Shown here in pieces: positions 8,993-18,531 of a stretch of 64,000 nucleotides of DNA. The stretch is from Thiodiazotropha sp040507035 (GTDB lineage: Bacteria; Pseudomonadota; Gammaproteobacteria; Chromatiales; Chromatiaceae), in contig JBEVVR010000103.1 of the NCBI GenBank assembly GCA_040507035.1, positions 38,003-102,002 of the forward strand. The letters are read 5' to 3'. Every line of letters starts with the position of its first letter. The stretch's first letter is position 1. The position numbers and the translations under genes were made by a program. Under the pieces are notes generated by a model, which was given only the letters and a program-made list of their open reading frames with translations, had not been told where the DNA came from and searched no databases.

Positions 8993-9589
8993 ATGAAGAT
9001 GACTGAGCAAGAGTTCGAAAGATTATCCGCACTGGTGGATGACGAGATTTCAGGACATGAAATTTCAGGAGAAATCAGCAAGCTGAAGAACAGCCAGGAG
9101 GGTCGGGATCTATGGTCACGCTACCATCTGATTGGAGATGCGATGCGGAATGAACTTGGCCAAATCCATGACGGCGAGATGGCGCGTTCCATTAGTCAGC
9201 AGCTTGAAAATGAACCGGTGGTACTGGCTCCCACCGCACTGAAACGACGGATTCCGATCAGGAAACGAACATTGACAGGGGTGGCGGTTGCAGCCTCACT
9301 GGCCGCTGTGGCCGTGGTCATGGCACCGCAGATGATCAATCCGGGGAGTTCCGAAGCACCCGGTCAGTTGGTCTCGAGCAACCAGCTTGAGCAACGCAAT
9401 CAACAGCAAGCGAGCAGAACTATCTATGTGGCCGAAGACGGCACCCGCTGGAAACTGTTGAAGAAGCCCAAGGTTGAATCCCGCTTGAATGCCTATTTGT
9501 TGAATCACCAGGATCTTTCGCCATCAAGTAATATAAAGGGTATTATGCCCTATGCCACATTTGTCAGCTATGATGAGAACAAGCAGTAA
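8993..9589 (+). CDS. rseA: Anti-sigma-E factor RseA (MucA)
   Basis: The gene lies 10 bases after rpoE. The 198-residue product has the cytoplasmic anti-sigma domain (residues 1-80; LSALVDDEISGHE and DLWSRYHLIGDAMRN), one membrane segment near residues 93-111, and a periplasmic tail. By family knowledge it holds RpoE at the inner membrane until regulated proteolysis by DegS- and RseP-type proteases releases it. The periplasmic tail includes a Gln-rich patch (QLEQRNQQQASR). Identity rests on domain layout and position. Confidence 0.93.
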   Translation: MKMTEQEFERLSALVDDEISGHEISGEISKLKNSQEGRDLWSRYHLIGDAMRNELGQIHDGEMARSISQQLENEPVVLAPTALKRRIPIRKRTLTGVAVAASLAAVAVVMAPQMINPGSSEAPGQLVSSNQLEQRNQQQASRTIYVAEDGTRWKLLKKPKVESRLNAYLLNHQDLSPSSNIKGIMPYATFVSYDENKQ

Positions 9590-9598
9590 AGACTGGTG

Positions 9599-10612
9599 AT
9601 GGACCCACACGGAATGCGTTCAGTGCCGAGTTATTCCCGCCTCAGTCAGAGTTTCTTTACCCTCTGCCTCAGTCTGATGCTTTTCCACTCCGCTGTCGCT
9701 GATGAGGAGTTGTCACCGAAGGATTGGCTTGAGCGCATGATGCAAGCGGTGCAGAACCTGAATTATCAGGGAACCTTCATCTATCTCCACGACAATCAAC
9801 TCGAAAGCATGAGAATTGCCCATGCGGTGAATGGGGATCGTGTAAGAGAGAGTCTGGTATCGTTAAACGGTGCGCCTCGTGAAGTGATCCGCGATGAGGA
9901 GTCGGTGACCTGTGTCCTGCCCGACTCGCATGAGGTCTCCGTTGACAGGCGCACACCGAGCGCCAAGTTCCTCAATATCCTGCCCAATGACCTGGATCAG
10001 CTGGATAATCACTACAGCTTTCAAAACCTGGGCAAGACCCGGATTGCCAATCGTCAGGCCCAGGTGGTGGTGATTGTACCGAATGATCGCTTACGCTACG
10101 GATACAGGTTTGCCCTCGATACTGAGAGTGGCTTGCCGCTGAAATCCGACTTATTGAATGAGCACGGCGAGTTGGTTGAGCAGACGATGTTCACCGAGTT
10201 GGAGATAGGTGTTGCCGAAATCAGCGAGCTTCACCACCGGGAGTCGCTGTTTACCTACCGTTTGAAAAGTCACCCCGATGCCACGAATAAGATTCCCCTG
10301 TTGAATCCAAACAAGTGGAATTTTCTCGGCTTGCCGAATGGTTTCAAACTCAGCATGCAACATCAATTGATCGATCAACATAACGCCGATCCCATCGATC
10401 AGTATGTATTCAGCGACGGACTGAGTTCGCTTTCGGTCTTCGTTGAACCGGAAACCCGGGAAGAGGCGTTCAGCGGTGTATCACGGTTGGGCGCCATCAA
10501 TGCCTGGGGCGGCCAGGTTCACGGCTATCAGGTTACTGCGGTCGGTGAAGTTCCGGCAGTCACCATTCTCGGCGTTGTCCAAGGTATGCAGCTCAAACAG
10601 GCCAATGATTGA
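9599..10612 (+). CDS. rseB: Sigma-E regulatory protein RseB (MucB)
   Basis: The product is a periplasmic protein with a signal peptide (FFTLCLSLMLFHSAVADEE) and the two-domain MucB/RseB fold. Visible stretches include DWLERMMQAVQNLNYQGTFI, RESLVSLNGAPREVIRD and a C-terminal domain with FSDGLSSLSVFVE. RseB binds the periplasmic face of RseA and protects it from cleavage, responding to lipid or lipopolysaccharide intermediates in studied species. A GTG lies three bases upstream at 9596, so the exact start is uncertain by one codon. It overlaps the next gene by eight bases. Confidence 0.93.
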   Translation: MDPHGMRSVPSYSRLSQSFFTLCLSLMLFHSAVADEELSPKDWLERMMQAVQNLNYQGTFIYLHDNQLESMRIAHAVNGDRVRESLVSLNGAPREVIRDEESVTCVLPDSHEVSVDRRTPSAKFLNILPNDLDQLDNHYSFQNLGKTRIANRQAQVVVIVPNDRLRYGYRFALDTESGLPLKSDLLNEHGELVEQTMFTELEIGVAEISELHHRESLFTYRLKSHPDATNKIPLLNPNKWNFLGLPNGFKLSMQHQLIDQHNADPIDQYVFSDGLSSLSVFVEPETREEAFSGVSRLGAINAWGGQVHGYQVTAVGEVPAVTILGVVQGMQLKQAND

Positions 10613-11090
10613 AGAGCCTGCCACCGTCGTCAGTGTTGATGATGGATATGCGCTTGTTGAGACGCAACAAAGCCCGGCCTGTGGTGCCTGCAGCAGTGCA
10701 GGAAGCTGCTCAACCTCGGTTGTTAGCGGTCTCTTCAAGCGGCGCCATACCCGTCTCAAAGTCTCCAATCCAATAGCTGCCAAACCGGGCGAGCGGGTTA
10801 TCATCGGCTTGGCGGAAGGCGCACTGCTGAAAATCTCTTTCCTGGCCTATCTGCTGCCGCTGCTGTGCATGATTCTGATGGCTCTGCTGATGCAGGCCTT
10901 GGTGACTCGATTCCTATGGCAGCTTGGGGAACTACCACAAGTCGCTGGTGGTCTATTTGGCCTGATTGCCGGATTTTATCTGCTTAGAAAGCTTGCTGGG
11001 CAGAGGCGGGATAAACCAGGTTATCAAGCAGTCATTTTGCGTTTAGCCGATGCCAAAACCGTCGCGTTTTCCGAAGAGTATGTCGGTTAA
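10605..11090 (+). CDS. rseC: SoxR-reducing / RseC family protein
   Basis: The ATG at 10605 overlaps the end of rseB. The longer open frame from 10443 is antisense-like read-through inside rseB and is rejected as N-terminus. The 161-residue protein starts IEEPATVVSVDDGYALVE. It has a cysteine cluster (PACGACSSAGSC) and two membrane segments around residues 75-130. The RseC family includes Escherichia coli RseC and RsxC-associated proteins linked to SoxR reduction. Its role in sigma-E control is minor or unclear. It is the fourth gene of the rpoE operon. Confidence 0.9.
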   Translation: MIEEPATVVSVDDGYALVETQQSPACGACSSAGSCSTSVVSGLFKRRHTRLKVSNPIAAKPGERVIIGLAEGALLKISFLAYLLPLLCMILMALLMQALVTRFLWQLGELPQVAGGLFGLIAGFYLLRKLAGQRRDKPGYQAVILRLADAKTVAFSEEYVG

Positions 11091-11172
11091 TCACCAAGCT
11101 GCATCTAACTGACGTTTTTTCACCCACGCAAGTTCGGCGCATTTTCCCTGAGTTTCATCCTGGAGCTGTTAC

Positions 11173-12609
11173 ATGAGAGCCAATAAACAAATCTTACACC
11201 TCCTGGCCGTCTTAGTGCTGGGGCTCGTCTTTTCTGCATCCATACAGGCAAGAGATCTGCCGAACTTTGCCGACTTGGCCGAAGATAATGCTCCCTCGGT
11301 AGTCAATATCAGCACCAAGCAGAAATCCTTAAGACGCAACTTGCAGCGCTTCAATATGCCTGAACTGGAAGAGTTCCCCGAAGGAAGTCCGCTTGGTGAG
11401 CTGATGAAGAAGTTTTTTGGAAACCATGGCTTTCCCATGCCGGAAGAGGGGCCCGCGAAACGCTCCCTGGGCTCCGGGTTTATCATTTCCGAGGACGGCT
11501 ACATTCTTACCAACAACCATGTGGTTGATGAAGCGGAGCAGATTCTGGTGCGCATGAATGATCGCAGAGAGTTCGTTGCCGAAGTCATCGGTAAGGATGA
11601 GCGCAGCGATATCGCCCTGATCAAGATCGATGCCGAGGATCTGCCCGTCGTGGATATCGGTGATTCCAAGCAGCTCAGAGTGGGCGAATGGGTATTGGCA
11701 ATCGGATCACCCTTTGGCTTTGATCACTCGGTCACCGCGGGTATCGTGAGCGCCAAGGGGCGCAATCTGCCGAGTGAGAATTATGTGCCTTTCATCCAGA
11801 CCGATGTTGCCATCAACCCCGGGAATTCGGGGGGGCCGCTGTTTAACCTCGATGGCAAGGTCGTCGGAATCAACTCTCAGATCTACAGCCGTTCCGGTGG
11901 CTTTATGGGGCTCTCCTTCGCCATCCCCATAGAGATGGCCATGGATGTCGCCGATCAACTCAAGACCCGGGGGCGTGTCAGCCGTGGTTGGCTGGGGGTG
12001 TTGATACAGGATGTGACCAACGATCTTGCCGAGAGCTTTGGTATGAAACATCCTCGAGGTGCGTTGATCGCGCGAGTATTGCCAGAGAGCCCTTCAGAGG
12101 GGGCCGGGTTACAGGTGGGCGATGTTATCCTGGAGTTTAACGGTACCAGGATCGCCACCTCGTCTGAATTGCCGCCACTGGTTGGCAGCAGCAACGTGGA
12201 TAAACCCGCAACATTGAAGATTCTGCGTAATGGCAAGACCAAAGAGGTCAAGGTCAATCTCGGCGAACTGCCTGCGGAAGATGAGTTGGACCTGGCCAGC
12301 ACTCAGGCGCCGAAGGTTTCTGAAAACCGTCTCGGGCTCATGGTCTCCAAGGTCAGTCCTCCGTTGCGCAAGCAGTTGCGCTTGCCCAATGAGCATGGGG
12401 TGGTGGTTGAATCGGTAACCGGCCAGGCGGCTCGGGAAGCGGGTATTCAGCAGGGTGATGTGATTATCATGCTGAATCAGCGGGAAATTGAAGGCGTAGA
12501 GCATTTTAACAAGCTGGTCAAGGAGTTACCTGCCGATAAGACAGTGCCTATGCTGGTACACCGTGATACCGGACCGATCTTTCTCGCACTGCGTGTCCCT
12601 GAAGATTGA
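11173..12609 (+). CDS. mucD: Periplasmic serine protease, Do/DegQ-type (MucD)
   Basis: This is a 478-residue HtrA-family protease/chaperone. It has a signal peptide (LAVLVLGLVFSASIQA), a trypsin-like domain with catalytic His in TNNHVV, Asp in SDIALIKI and Ser in NPGNSGGPLF, and two PDZ domains (about 265-355 and 375-475). HtrA proteases degrade or refold misfolded envelope proteins and in Pseudomonas sit in the algU-muc operon exactly as here. It likely belongs to the sigma-E regulon. The stop overlaps the start of the next small gene. Confidence 0.95.
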   Translation: MRANKQILHLLAVLVLGLVFSASIQARDLPNFADLAEDNAPSVVNISTKQKSLRRNLQRFNMPELEEFPEGSPLGELMKKFFGNHGFPMPEEGPAKRSLGSGFIISEDGYILTNNHVVDEAEQILVRMNDRREFVAEVIGKDERSDIALIKIDAEDLPVVDIGDSKQLRVGEWVLAIGSPFGFDHSVTAGIVSAKGRNLPSENYVPFIQTDVAINPGNSGGPLFNLDGKVVGINSQIYSRSGGFMGLSFAIPIEMAMDVADQLKTRGRVSRGWLGVLIQDVTNDLAESFGMKHPRGALIARVLPESPSEGAGLQVGDVILEFNGTRIATSSELPPLVGSSNVDKPATLKILRNGKTKEVKVNLGELPAEDELDLASTQAPKVSENRLGLMVSKVSPPLRKQLRLPNEHGVVVESVTGQAAREAGIQQGDVIIMLNQREIEGVEHFNKLVKELPADKTVPMLVHRDTGPIFLALRVPED

Positions 12610-12848
12610 GCCCTTTACGCTTTTACTATCGGCAGGGCTGCCATCTTTGCGAGGATATGCTTGAGGAGCTTCAACGTCTGCAGGGTGAGTGGCGTTTCGA
12701 TCTCATCGAGATAGATATCGACCGCGATCCCGCTATTCGGGATAGTTATCACACCAGGATACCGCTGCTTGAAGATCACCAGGGAAGGTGTCTGAGCGAG
12801 CATTTTCTCGACCAGGCATCGCTTCTGAGCTATTTGCAAGGCGCTTGA
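12606..12848 (+). CDS. Glutaredoxin-family small thiol protein
   Basis: An 80-residue protein begins with TTG at 12606 and overlaps the mucD stop by four bases. It reads LRFYYRQGCHLCEDMLEEL, with a C-x2-C redox motif near residues 12-15 and the cis-proline region TRIPLLE near residue 50. This matches the DUF836/glutaredoxin-like group often found beside mucD and lepA. It is probably cytoplasmic, since no signal peptide is seen. Substrates are unknown. A strong terminator follows. Confidence 0.85.
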   Translation: MSPLRFYYRQGCHLCEDMLEELQRLQGEWRFDLIEIDIDRDPAIRDSYHTRIPLLEDHQGRCLSEHFLDQASLLSYLQGA

Positions 12849-12887
12849 TTTGGTATCATTACCGGTTTGCGGCATCATGCAACAACT

Positions 12888-12920
12888 GAAACGCCCCGAA
12901 ATGGGGCGTTTCTATTTATT
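12888..12920 (+). terminator. Rho-independent terminator after the rpoE operon
   Basis: GAAACGCCCC at 12888-12897 pairs perfectly with GGGGCGTTTC at 12903-12912 around a five-base loop, followed by TATTTATT. It ends the rpoE-mucD-glutaredoxin transcript. The lepA start is 30 bases downstream of the stem, so lepA is either read through or has its own promoter further upstream. Confidence 0.75.
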
Positions 12921-12941
12921 CGATGTAATCTTCAGGACCCT

Positions 12942-14747
12942 ATGGCCGATTTGCAACATATCCGTAATTTTTCGATCATCGCCCACATCGATCATGGAAA
13001 ATCGACAATTGCGGATCGATTCATCCAGAAATGCGGCGGCCTGAGTGACCGTGAAATGGCAGACCAGGTATGCGATTCCATGGAGTTGGAGCGTGAACGG
13101 GGGATTACCATCAAGGCACAGAGCGTTACCCTCGACTACCGAGCCGGGGATGGTGAGACCTACCAGCTCAACTTCATCGACACCCCTGGTCACGTGGATT
13201 TTTCCTATGAAGTGTCGCGTTCACTCTCGGCTTGTGAAGGTGCTCTGCTGGTTGTGGATGCGGCCCAGGGAGTGGAGGCGCAGAGCGTTGCCAACTGCTA
13301 CACCGCTATCGAACAGGGATTGGAAGTACTGCCAGTGCTGAATAAGATCGATCTGCCATCAGCAGAACCCGAACGGGTGATCAACGAGATCGAGGAGATT
13401 ATCGGCCTGGACGCGGAAAACGCGGTTCGTGTCAGCGCTAAAACAGGTATTGGTATCGATGAGTTGCTGGAACAGCTTGTGGTCACCATACCACCGCCTG
13501 CGGGTGATGCCGATGCGGCGCTGCAAGCTTTGATTATCGATTCATGGTTTGATTCTTATGTCGGCGTCATCTCCCTTATCCGGGTGGTGAATGGATCGAT
13601 AAAACCGAAGGACAAGATGCGTATCATGTCTACGGGTCGGGTCTATCAGGTCGAGAAGGTCGGCGTGTTTACACCCAAACAGCTGGACAAGCCGCAATTG
13701 ACGACAGGGGAGGTCGGCTATGTCATCGCGGGTATAAAGGAGATCGACGGCGCTCCTGTCGGCGATACGATTACCCACGAAAACCGTCAAGCGGAAGCAC
13801 CCTTGCCCGGATTCGAAGAGATGCGGCCACGGGTCTTCTCCGGACTCTATCCGGTCAGCTCCGACGACTACGAAGCTCTAAGGGATGCACTGCAGAAGCT
13901 GCGCCTCAATGATGCGGCGTTGCACTATGAGCCGGAGACCTCGCAGGCACTGGGTTTTGGCTTCCGTTGCGGATTTCTCGGCATGCTGCATATGGAGATA
14001 GTCCAGGAGCGCCTTGAGCGAGAGTACGACCTCGATTTGATCACCACCGCTCCCTCGGTTGTCTACCAGGTATTGCAGAGCAATGGTGAACTGATCCATA
14101 TCGAGAATCCCGCCGCACTACCCGACCCCAGCCAGCTTGAGGAGGTACGTGAACCGGTAATCGTTGCCACAATCCTGGTTCCCCAGGACTATTTAGGTAA
14201 CGTGATCACGCTTTGCATAGAAAAGCGTGGTGTTCAGAAAAACATGCAGTACCTTGCTGGTCAGGTGCAGTTGAGTTTTGAACTGCCGATGAATGAAGTT
14301 GTGCTCGATTTCTTTGATCGATTGAAGTCGGTCAGTCGGGGTTATGCCTCGTTTGAGTATGAGTTCACCCACTTTCAGGCCGCTCCCCTGGTAAAGTTGG
14401 ATATCCTGATCAATGGGGAGAGGGTAGACGCTCTCTCACTCATCGTACACAAGGATCAGGCACAAAGTCGGGGACGTGAGTTGACCTCGAAGATGAAGGA
14501 GATCATCCCAAGGCAGATGTTTGAAGTTGCGATACAGGCGGCTATCGGTAATAAAATTATCGCGCGCACAACGGTAAAGGCGCTGAGAAAGAATGTCACG
14601 GCAAAATGTTATGGCGGCGATATAACCCGGAAGCGCAAACTTCTGGAAAAGCAGAAAGCGGGCAAAAAGCGCATGAAGCAGGTCGGTAAAGTAGAAATCC
14701 CGCAGGATGCCTTCCTTGCAGTACTGCAAGTGGGCAAGGATAATTAA
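12942..14747 (+). CDS. lepA: Elongation factor 4 (LepA)
   Basis: LepA is a ribosome-binding GTPase related to EF-G. The 601-residue product has G1 AHIDHGKST, G2/G3 RGITIKAQSV and DTPGHVDFSYEVSRSL, G4 NKID, and the C-terminal LepA-specific domain ending in KGKKRMKQ-like and QDAFLAVLQVGKDN sequences. An in-frame ATG at 12867 would place 25 non-conserved residues across the terminator, so ATG 12942 with AGGA just upstream is chosen. LepA followed by lepB is a common bacterial arrangement. Confidence 0.97.
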   Translation: MADLQHIRNFSIIAHIDHGKSTIADRFIQKCGGLSDREMADQVCDSMELERERGITIKAQSVTLDYRAGDGETYQLNFIDTPGHVDFSYEVSRSLSACEGALLVVDAAQGVEAQSVANCYTAIEQGLEVLPVLNKIDLPSAEPERVINEIEEIIGLDAENAVRVSAKTGIGIDELLEQLVVTIPPPAGDADAALQALIIDSWFDSYVGVISLIRVVNGSIKPKDKMRIMSTGRVYQVEKVGVFTPKQLDKPQLTTGEVGYVIAGIKEIDGAPVGDTITHENRQAEAPLPGFEEMRPRVFSGLYPVSSDDYEALRDALQKLRLNDAALHYEPETSQALGFGFRCGFLGMLHMEIVQERLEREYDLDLITTAPSVVYQVLQSNGELIHIENPAALPDPSQLEEVREPVIVATILVPQDYLGNVITLCIEKRGVQKNMQYLAGQVQLSFELPMNEVVLDFFDRLKSVSRGYASFEYEFTHFQAAPLVKLDILINGERVDALSLIVHKDQAQSRGRELTSKMKEIIPRQMFEVAIQAAIGNKIIARTTVKALRKNVTAKCYGGDITRKRKLLEKQKAGKKRMKQVGKVEIPQDAFLAVLQVGKDN

Positions 14748-14773
14748 CTCTCTGGGAGAGGAATAAAAATCAG

Positions 14774-15619
14774 ATGAATTTTGATTTTCCTACGTTTCTT
14801 GTAGTCGCCAGTGCGCTGACAGGCGGTATCTGGTTGTTAGACAGTATCTTTTTGGCACCGAAGCGACGTCAGGTGGCAACTGAACAAGGGGTGGATGAAG
14901 AAGAGGTATCAGTCACCAGAAAGGAACCGCTGATCGTCGAATACTCGCGGTCGTTTTTTCCAGTGATATTTGCTGTCCTGATACTTCGATCCTTTCTGGT
15001 GGAACCCTTTCGTATCCCTTCGGGCTCCATGATGCCGACGCTGCTGGTTGGCGATTTTATTCTGGTTAATAAATTCAGCTACGGCATTAGACTGCCGGTG
15101 CTGAATGAAAAAATCATTGAACTGGGTGACCCTCAGCGCGGTGATCCGGTGGTGTTCCGATATCCGAAACAGCCATGGGTGGACTATATCAAACGCGTGG
15201 TCGCTGTGGCCGGCGATACGGTCTACTATCGCAACAAGACGCTCTATGTAAATGGCGAGCCGATGCCGCAAACCCCACTTGGTCGCTATACAGGAGTCGG
15301 CAGCGGTGTGCGCATGAGCGGTGCCATCATGGCCGCTGAGAATCTCGATGGGGTTGAGCACTCGGTATTGATCAATCCTCTCGCACCCGACCTTCCCACC
15401 GGCTGCCGGGTGTTGAGCCAAGGCCCGATCACAATTCCCGAAGGACACTATTTTGTCATGGGCGATAATCGGGACAACAGTAACGATAGTCGCTGCTGGG
15501 GTCTGGTTCCCGACGAAAACCTTGTCGGCAAGGCCTTCGGTATTTGGATGAATTGGGATTCTGAAATTGATTCTTTTCCGCCAATAGCCTGGGAACGTCT
15601 TGGAAAAGGCATTGATTAG
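14774..15619 (+). CDS. lepB: Signal peptidase I (LepB)
   Basis: LepB removes signal peptides of Sec- and Tat-exported proteins at the outer face of the inner membrane. Two N-terminal membrane segments (about 6-26 and 60-76) precede the catalytic domain. The nucleophile is Ser85 in PSGSMMPTL and the general base is Lys140 in DYIKRVVAVAGD. The box MGDNRDNSNDSR is also present. A good ribosome site (GGGAGAGG) precedes the ATG. The length of 281 residues is normal. Confidence 0.97.
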   Translation: MNFDFPTFLVVASALTGGIWLLDSIFLAPKRRQVATEQGVDEEEVSVTRKEPLIVEYSRSFFPVIFAVLILRSFLVEPFRIPSGSMMPTLLVGDFILVNKFSYGIRLPVLNEKIIELGDPQRGDPVVFRYPKQPWVDYIKRVVAVAGDTVYYRNKTLYVNGEPMPQTPLGRYTGVGSGVRMSGAIMAAENLDGVEHSVLINPLAPDLPTGCRVLSQGPITIPEGHYFVMGDNRDNSNDSRCWGLVPDENLVGKAFGIWMNWDSEIDSFPPIAWERLGKGID

Positions 15620-15702
15620 ACATTTTACTTAATAGCAGCTTGCTCAATCATTAATTATCGGCTATCAGTTCAATAGATCAATTATTTATCGAGGTTCGTC
15701 GT

Positions 15703-16077
15703 ATGCAATCACCAAACAAACAAAAAGGCCTCACCTCTATCAGTTGGTTAATAATCTTCATCATGGTTGGCTTCTTGGTCTATGTCGGCATCAAGATTAC
15801 GCCTGTCTATATCGACCATTATGCGGTTGTATCAACTCTGGAATCGGTGAAGAACGATCCTTTATCATTGCGAAAAACAAAAAGGGAAATTCGCGAAACA
15901 ATCACCAAGAGGCTGTATGTAAACAATATCCGGCATGTCAATCGGGACCACATCAAGATTAAGCGCAGTGGTAAAGCGATGACGATTAATGTCGCCTATG
16001 AGGAAGTGAGGCCTATTGCTTACAACATCTCCTTGATAATGACCTTTGATGAAACTGTTGAGATAGCACCCAATTGA
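15703..16077 (+). CDS. DUF4845 membrane protein between lepB and rnc
   Basis: A 124-residue protein has one N-terminal membrane segment (LTSISWLIIFIMVGFLVYVGI, residues 10-30) and an external domain. It belongs to the DUF4845 group that sits between lepB and rnc in many Pseudomonas- and Chromatiales-like genomes. The start after the membrane-proximal KQKGLT segment recalls type IV pilin-like N-termini, but no prepilin-type function is shown. Its stop overlaps the rnc start. Confidence 0.85.
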   Translation: MQSPNKQKGLTSISWLIIFIMVGFLVYVGIKITPVYIDHYAVVSTLESVKNDPLSLRKTKREIRETITKRLYVNNIRHVNRDHIKIKRSGKAMTINVAYEEVRPIAYNISLIMTFDETVEIAPN

Positions 16078-16757
16078 AAGCCGATGTCGATAAGCTGTGT
16101 AGAGAATTGGGCTACAACTTCACGGATCCTCAGCTGATTGAACAGGCGCTGACTCATCGCAGTGCAGGTGGAAATAACAACGAACGTCTGGAATATCTCG
16201 GCGATGCCATTTTGGGATTTATCGTAGCTGATGAGCTATATAAACACTTCCCAAAAGCTACTGAAGGCCAATTAAGCCGTTTTCGCTCCAGTCTGGTCAA
16301 ACGCGATACCCTCGCCGATGTGGCGCGTGAGTTCAATCTAGGCGACTATCTCAGGTTGGGTCAAGGCGAATTGCGCAGTGGAGGCCAAAGCAGAAGCTCT
16401 ATCCTGGCGGACGGCTTAGAGGCGATCTTGGCTTCGATCTATCTGGATGGGGGGTATCGCGCTTGTCGCAAGGTGATACAGAATATATTTCAGCCTCGAC
16501 TACTGACAATGAGTCTGGATAGTCAACGTAAGGATCCGAAGACAGAATTACAAGAATACTTACAGGCGACGAAAACCGATTTACCCGGTTATGAGATCCT
16601 GGGCGTCAGTGGCGATCCACACAGCCAGCTCTTCACCATAAGCTGCACAGTGTCCGCACTGAACAAGTCAACAACCGGCCAAGGTACCAGCAGAAGAAAA
16701 GCGGAACAGGATGCCGCATCGAGAATGCTGGCGCTACTGAAAGATGAACAAGGTTAA
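16074..16757 (+). CDS. rnc: Ribonuclease III
   Basis: RNase III cuts double-stranded RNA in rRNA processing and mRNA decay. The 227-residue product contains the signature ERLEYLGDAILGF with metal-binding acidic residues, the second acidic motif ADGLEAILASIYLDGG, and a C-terminal double-stranded-RNA-binding domain (PKTELQEYLQ to AEQDAASRML). It appears to start at TTG 16074, overlapping the previous stop by four bases. It overlaps era by 14 bases, a classic rnc-era operon. Confidence 0.97.
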   Translation: MKADVDKLCRELGYNFTDPQLIEQALTHRSAGGNNNERLEYLGDAILGFIVADELYKHFPKATEGQLSRFRSSLVKRDTLADVAREFNLGDYLRLGQGELRSGGQSRSSILADGLEAILASIYLDGGYRACRKVIQNIFQPRLLTMSLDSQRKDPKTELQEYLQATKTDLPGYEILGVSGDPHSQLFTISCTVSALNKSTTGQGTSRRKAEQDAASRMLALLKDEQG

Positions 16758-17643
16758 TCGTTGCGGCTATGCCGCAATCATTGGTCGCCCCAATGTAGGT
16801 AAGTCGACGCTGCTTAACCGGCTGTTGGGGGTAAGGCTTGCAATCACGTCCCACAAGGCGCAGACCACGCGCCATACAATTCTAGGCATAAATACGCTCA
16901 GTTCAGGACAGGTGATCTATGTGGATACACCAGGCATCCATAAGCGTAGCGATAATGCGATGAATCGCTACCTTAATCGCGCTGCCAAGACAGTGTTGGC
17001 GGATGTCGACCTGCTGATCTTTGTGGTTGAGGCATTGAGCTGGACTGAAGAGGATGAAAAGGTGTTACAGCTTATCAAACAGATCGAGACACCCGTCATA
17101 CTTGCCGTCAATAAGGTGGATCGAGTCAAACAGAAAGAGAAGTTACTGCCCTACCTCTCCGAATCTGCAGCACGTCACTCCTTTGTTGAGATAGTCCCGC
17201 TCTCCGCCAAATCCGGCAAAAATCTCGACACCCTCCAGGAGCTGGTGCTTGCGTCGCTGCCGAAGGGTGACAATTTCTATCCAGAGGATCAATTGACAGA
17301 TCGGCCTGAAAGGTTCTTCGCGGCCGAGTTGATCCGCGAGCAGATCACCCGGCGCTATGGAAAAGAGCTGCCCTACGCTGTATCGGTGGAAATCGAACGC
17401 TTTGAGGTGGTGTCGGGGCGCTATCGAATCAATGCCGTCATCTGGGTTGAAAAGGCCGGACAGAAGGGGATTCTGATTGGCAAGGACGGACTCGCTCTCA
17501 AGGAAGTGGCAGTCCAGGCGCGCAAGGCGATGCAGCAGTTTTTTGACTGCAAGGTACACTTGGAGCTTTGGGTGAAGATAAAAAAGAGCTGGTCCAGCGA
17601 TGAAGCAGCTTTGGTCCGTTTAGGGTACGGTGATACCCCGTAG
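16744..17643 (+). CDS. era: GTPase Era
   Basis: Era binds the 3' end of 16S rRNA and acts in 30S subunit maturation. The 299-residue protein has G1 GRPNVGKSTLLN, a switch with TTRHTILGI, G3 DTPGIH, G4 NKVD and G5 SAKSG, plus a C-terminal KH domain (about 200-295; ILIGKDGLALKEV). It overlaps rnc upstream and abuts recO downstream. Essential in most studied bacteria. Confidence 0.97.
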   Translation: MNKVNRCGYAAIIGRPNVGKSTLLNRLLGVRLAITSHKAQTTRHTILGINTLSSGQVIYVDTPGIHKRSDNAMNRYLNRAAKTVLADVDLLIFVVEALSWTEEDEKVLQLIKQIETPVILAVNKVDRVKQKEKLLPYLSESAARHSFVEIVPLSAKSGKNLDTLQELVLASLPKGDNFYPEDQLTDRPERFFAAELIREQITRRYGKELPYAVSVEIERFEVVSGRYRINAVIWVEKAGQKGILIGKDGLALKEVAVQARKAMQQFFDCKVHLELWVKIKKSWSSDEAALVRLGYGDTP

Positions 17644-17650
17644 AAAGTTG

Positions 17651-18349
17651 ATGCATGAGCTTACTCCTGCATTCGTCATTCATCGGCGGGACTATCGAAA
17701 TAACAGCCTGCTGTTAGAACTCTTTTTGGCCGATCAGGGTAGGCAGCCAGCGATAGCTCGGGGAGCTAAAAGCGGACGTTCTTCACGGGCCTTGCTATTG
17801 CAACCCTTCTCCCCACTCATGCTCAGCCTCAGTGGCAGGGGTGAGATAAAGAGTCTCGGTGCCGCGGAACCTGACGGCCGTCCCTACCGCCTTCAGGGAG
17901 AGATGATCTATTGTGGAATCTACCTGAATGAGCTGTTGATGCGATTGTTGCAGCGAGGAGATCCCTATCCGGCAGTCTATGTCCACTATCAACATACCTT
18001 GAGCAGGTTGGCCAGTGGCGAATCGGCAAACCAGTGTTTAAGGGAGTTCGAGGTTTCATTGATGAAGGAGTTGGGATATGGATTACTCCTGGACCGCACG
18101 GCGGATACCAATCATAGGATCGAAGTGGATCAACTCTATGAATATCGCATCGAAGAGGGTCCAGTCATCACAACCGGCGTTAGATCCGCAGAGGGGATTC
18201 ATGGCCGAACACTTCTCTGTCTGCATCGAGGAGAGTCCCTGGATGCGCAGGGTGAAGCAGAGGCGAAACGGCTGATGCGTCGGATTATCGGCTACTATTT
18301 AGGCGACAAGCCACTTAAAAGCAGGGAGCTGTTCCAAACCTTTAAATAG
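17651..18349 (+). CDS. recO: DNA repair protein RecO
   Basis: RecO helps load RecA on SSB-coated DNA with RecR and RecF. The product has the N-terminal OB fold (TPAFVIHRRDYRNNSLLLEL, ARGAKSGRSSRALLLQPF) and the helical C-terminal domain (YCGIYLNELLMRLL, LREFEVSLMKELGYGLLLDR). ATG 17651 is preferred over GTG 17630 because the latter overlaps era and adds seven atypical residues. The gene is last of the rnc-era-recO run before a 180-base gap. Confidence 0.94.
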   Translation: MHELTPAFVIHRRDYRNNSLLLELFLADQGRQPAIARGAKSGRSSRALLLQPFSPLMLSLSGRGEIKSLGAAEPDGRPYRLQGEMIYCGIYLNELLMRLLQRGDPYPAVYVHYQHTLSRLASGESANQCLREFEVSLMKELGYGLLLDRTADTNHRIEVDQLYEYRIEEGPVITTGVRSAEGIHGRTLLCLHRGESLDAQGEAEAKRLMRRIIGYYLGDKPLKSRELFQTFK

Positions 18350-18531
18350 ATTTTTTAAAGGGTTCTTCTACAGTTGGAGTGGGAAGTATACAGAGTGCTG
18401 ACGGGGCTTGCGCGGCATCCCTGCCGCTTCTGCGAAAGACAACCGTCAGGCGCCTACCAACGTTCAAGTGGTTTCTGGATAGGCACTAACTAGTGAGAAT
18501 TACATATAACTTCTTCAAGGCATTAAACTAA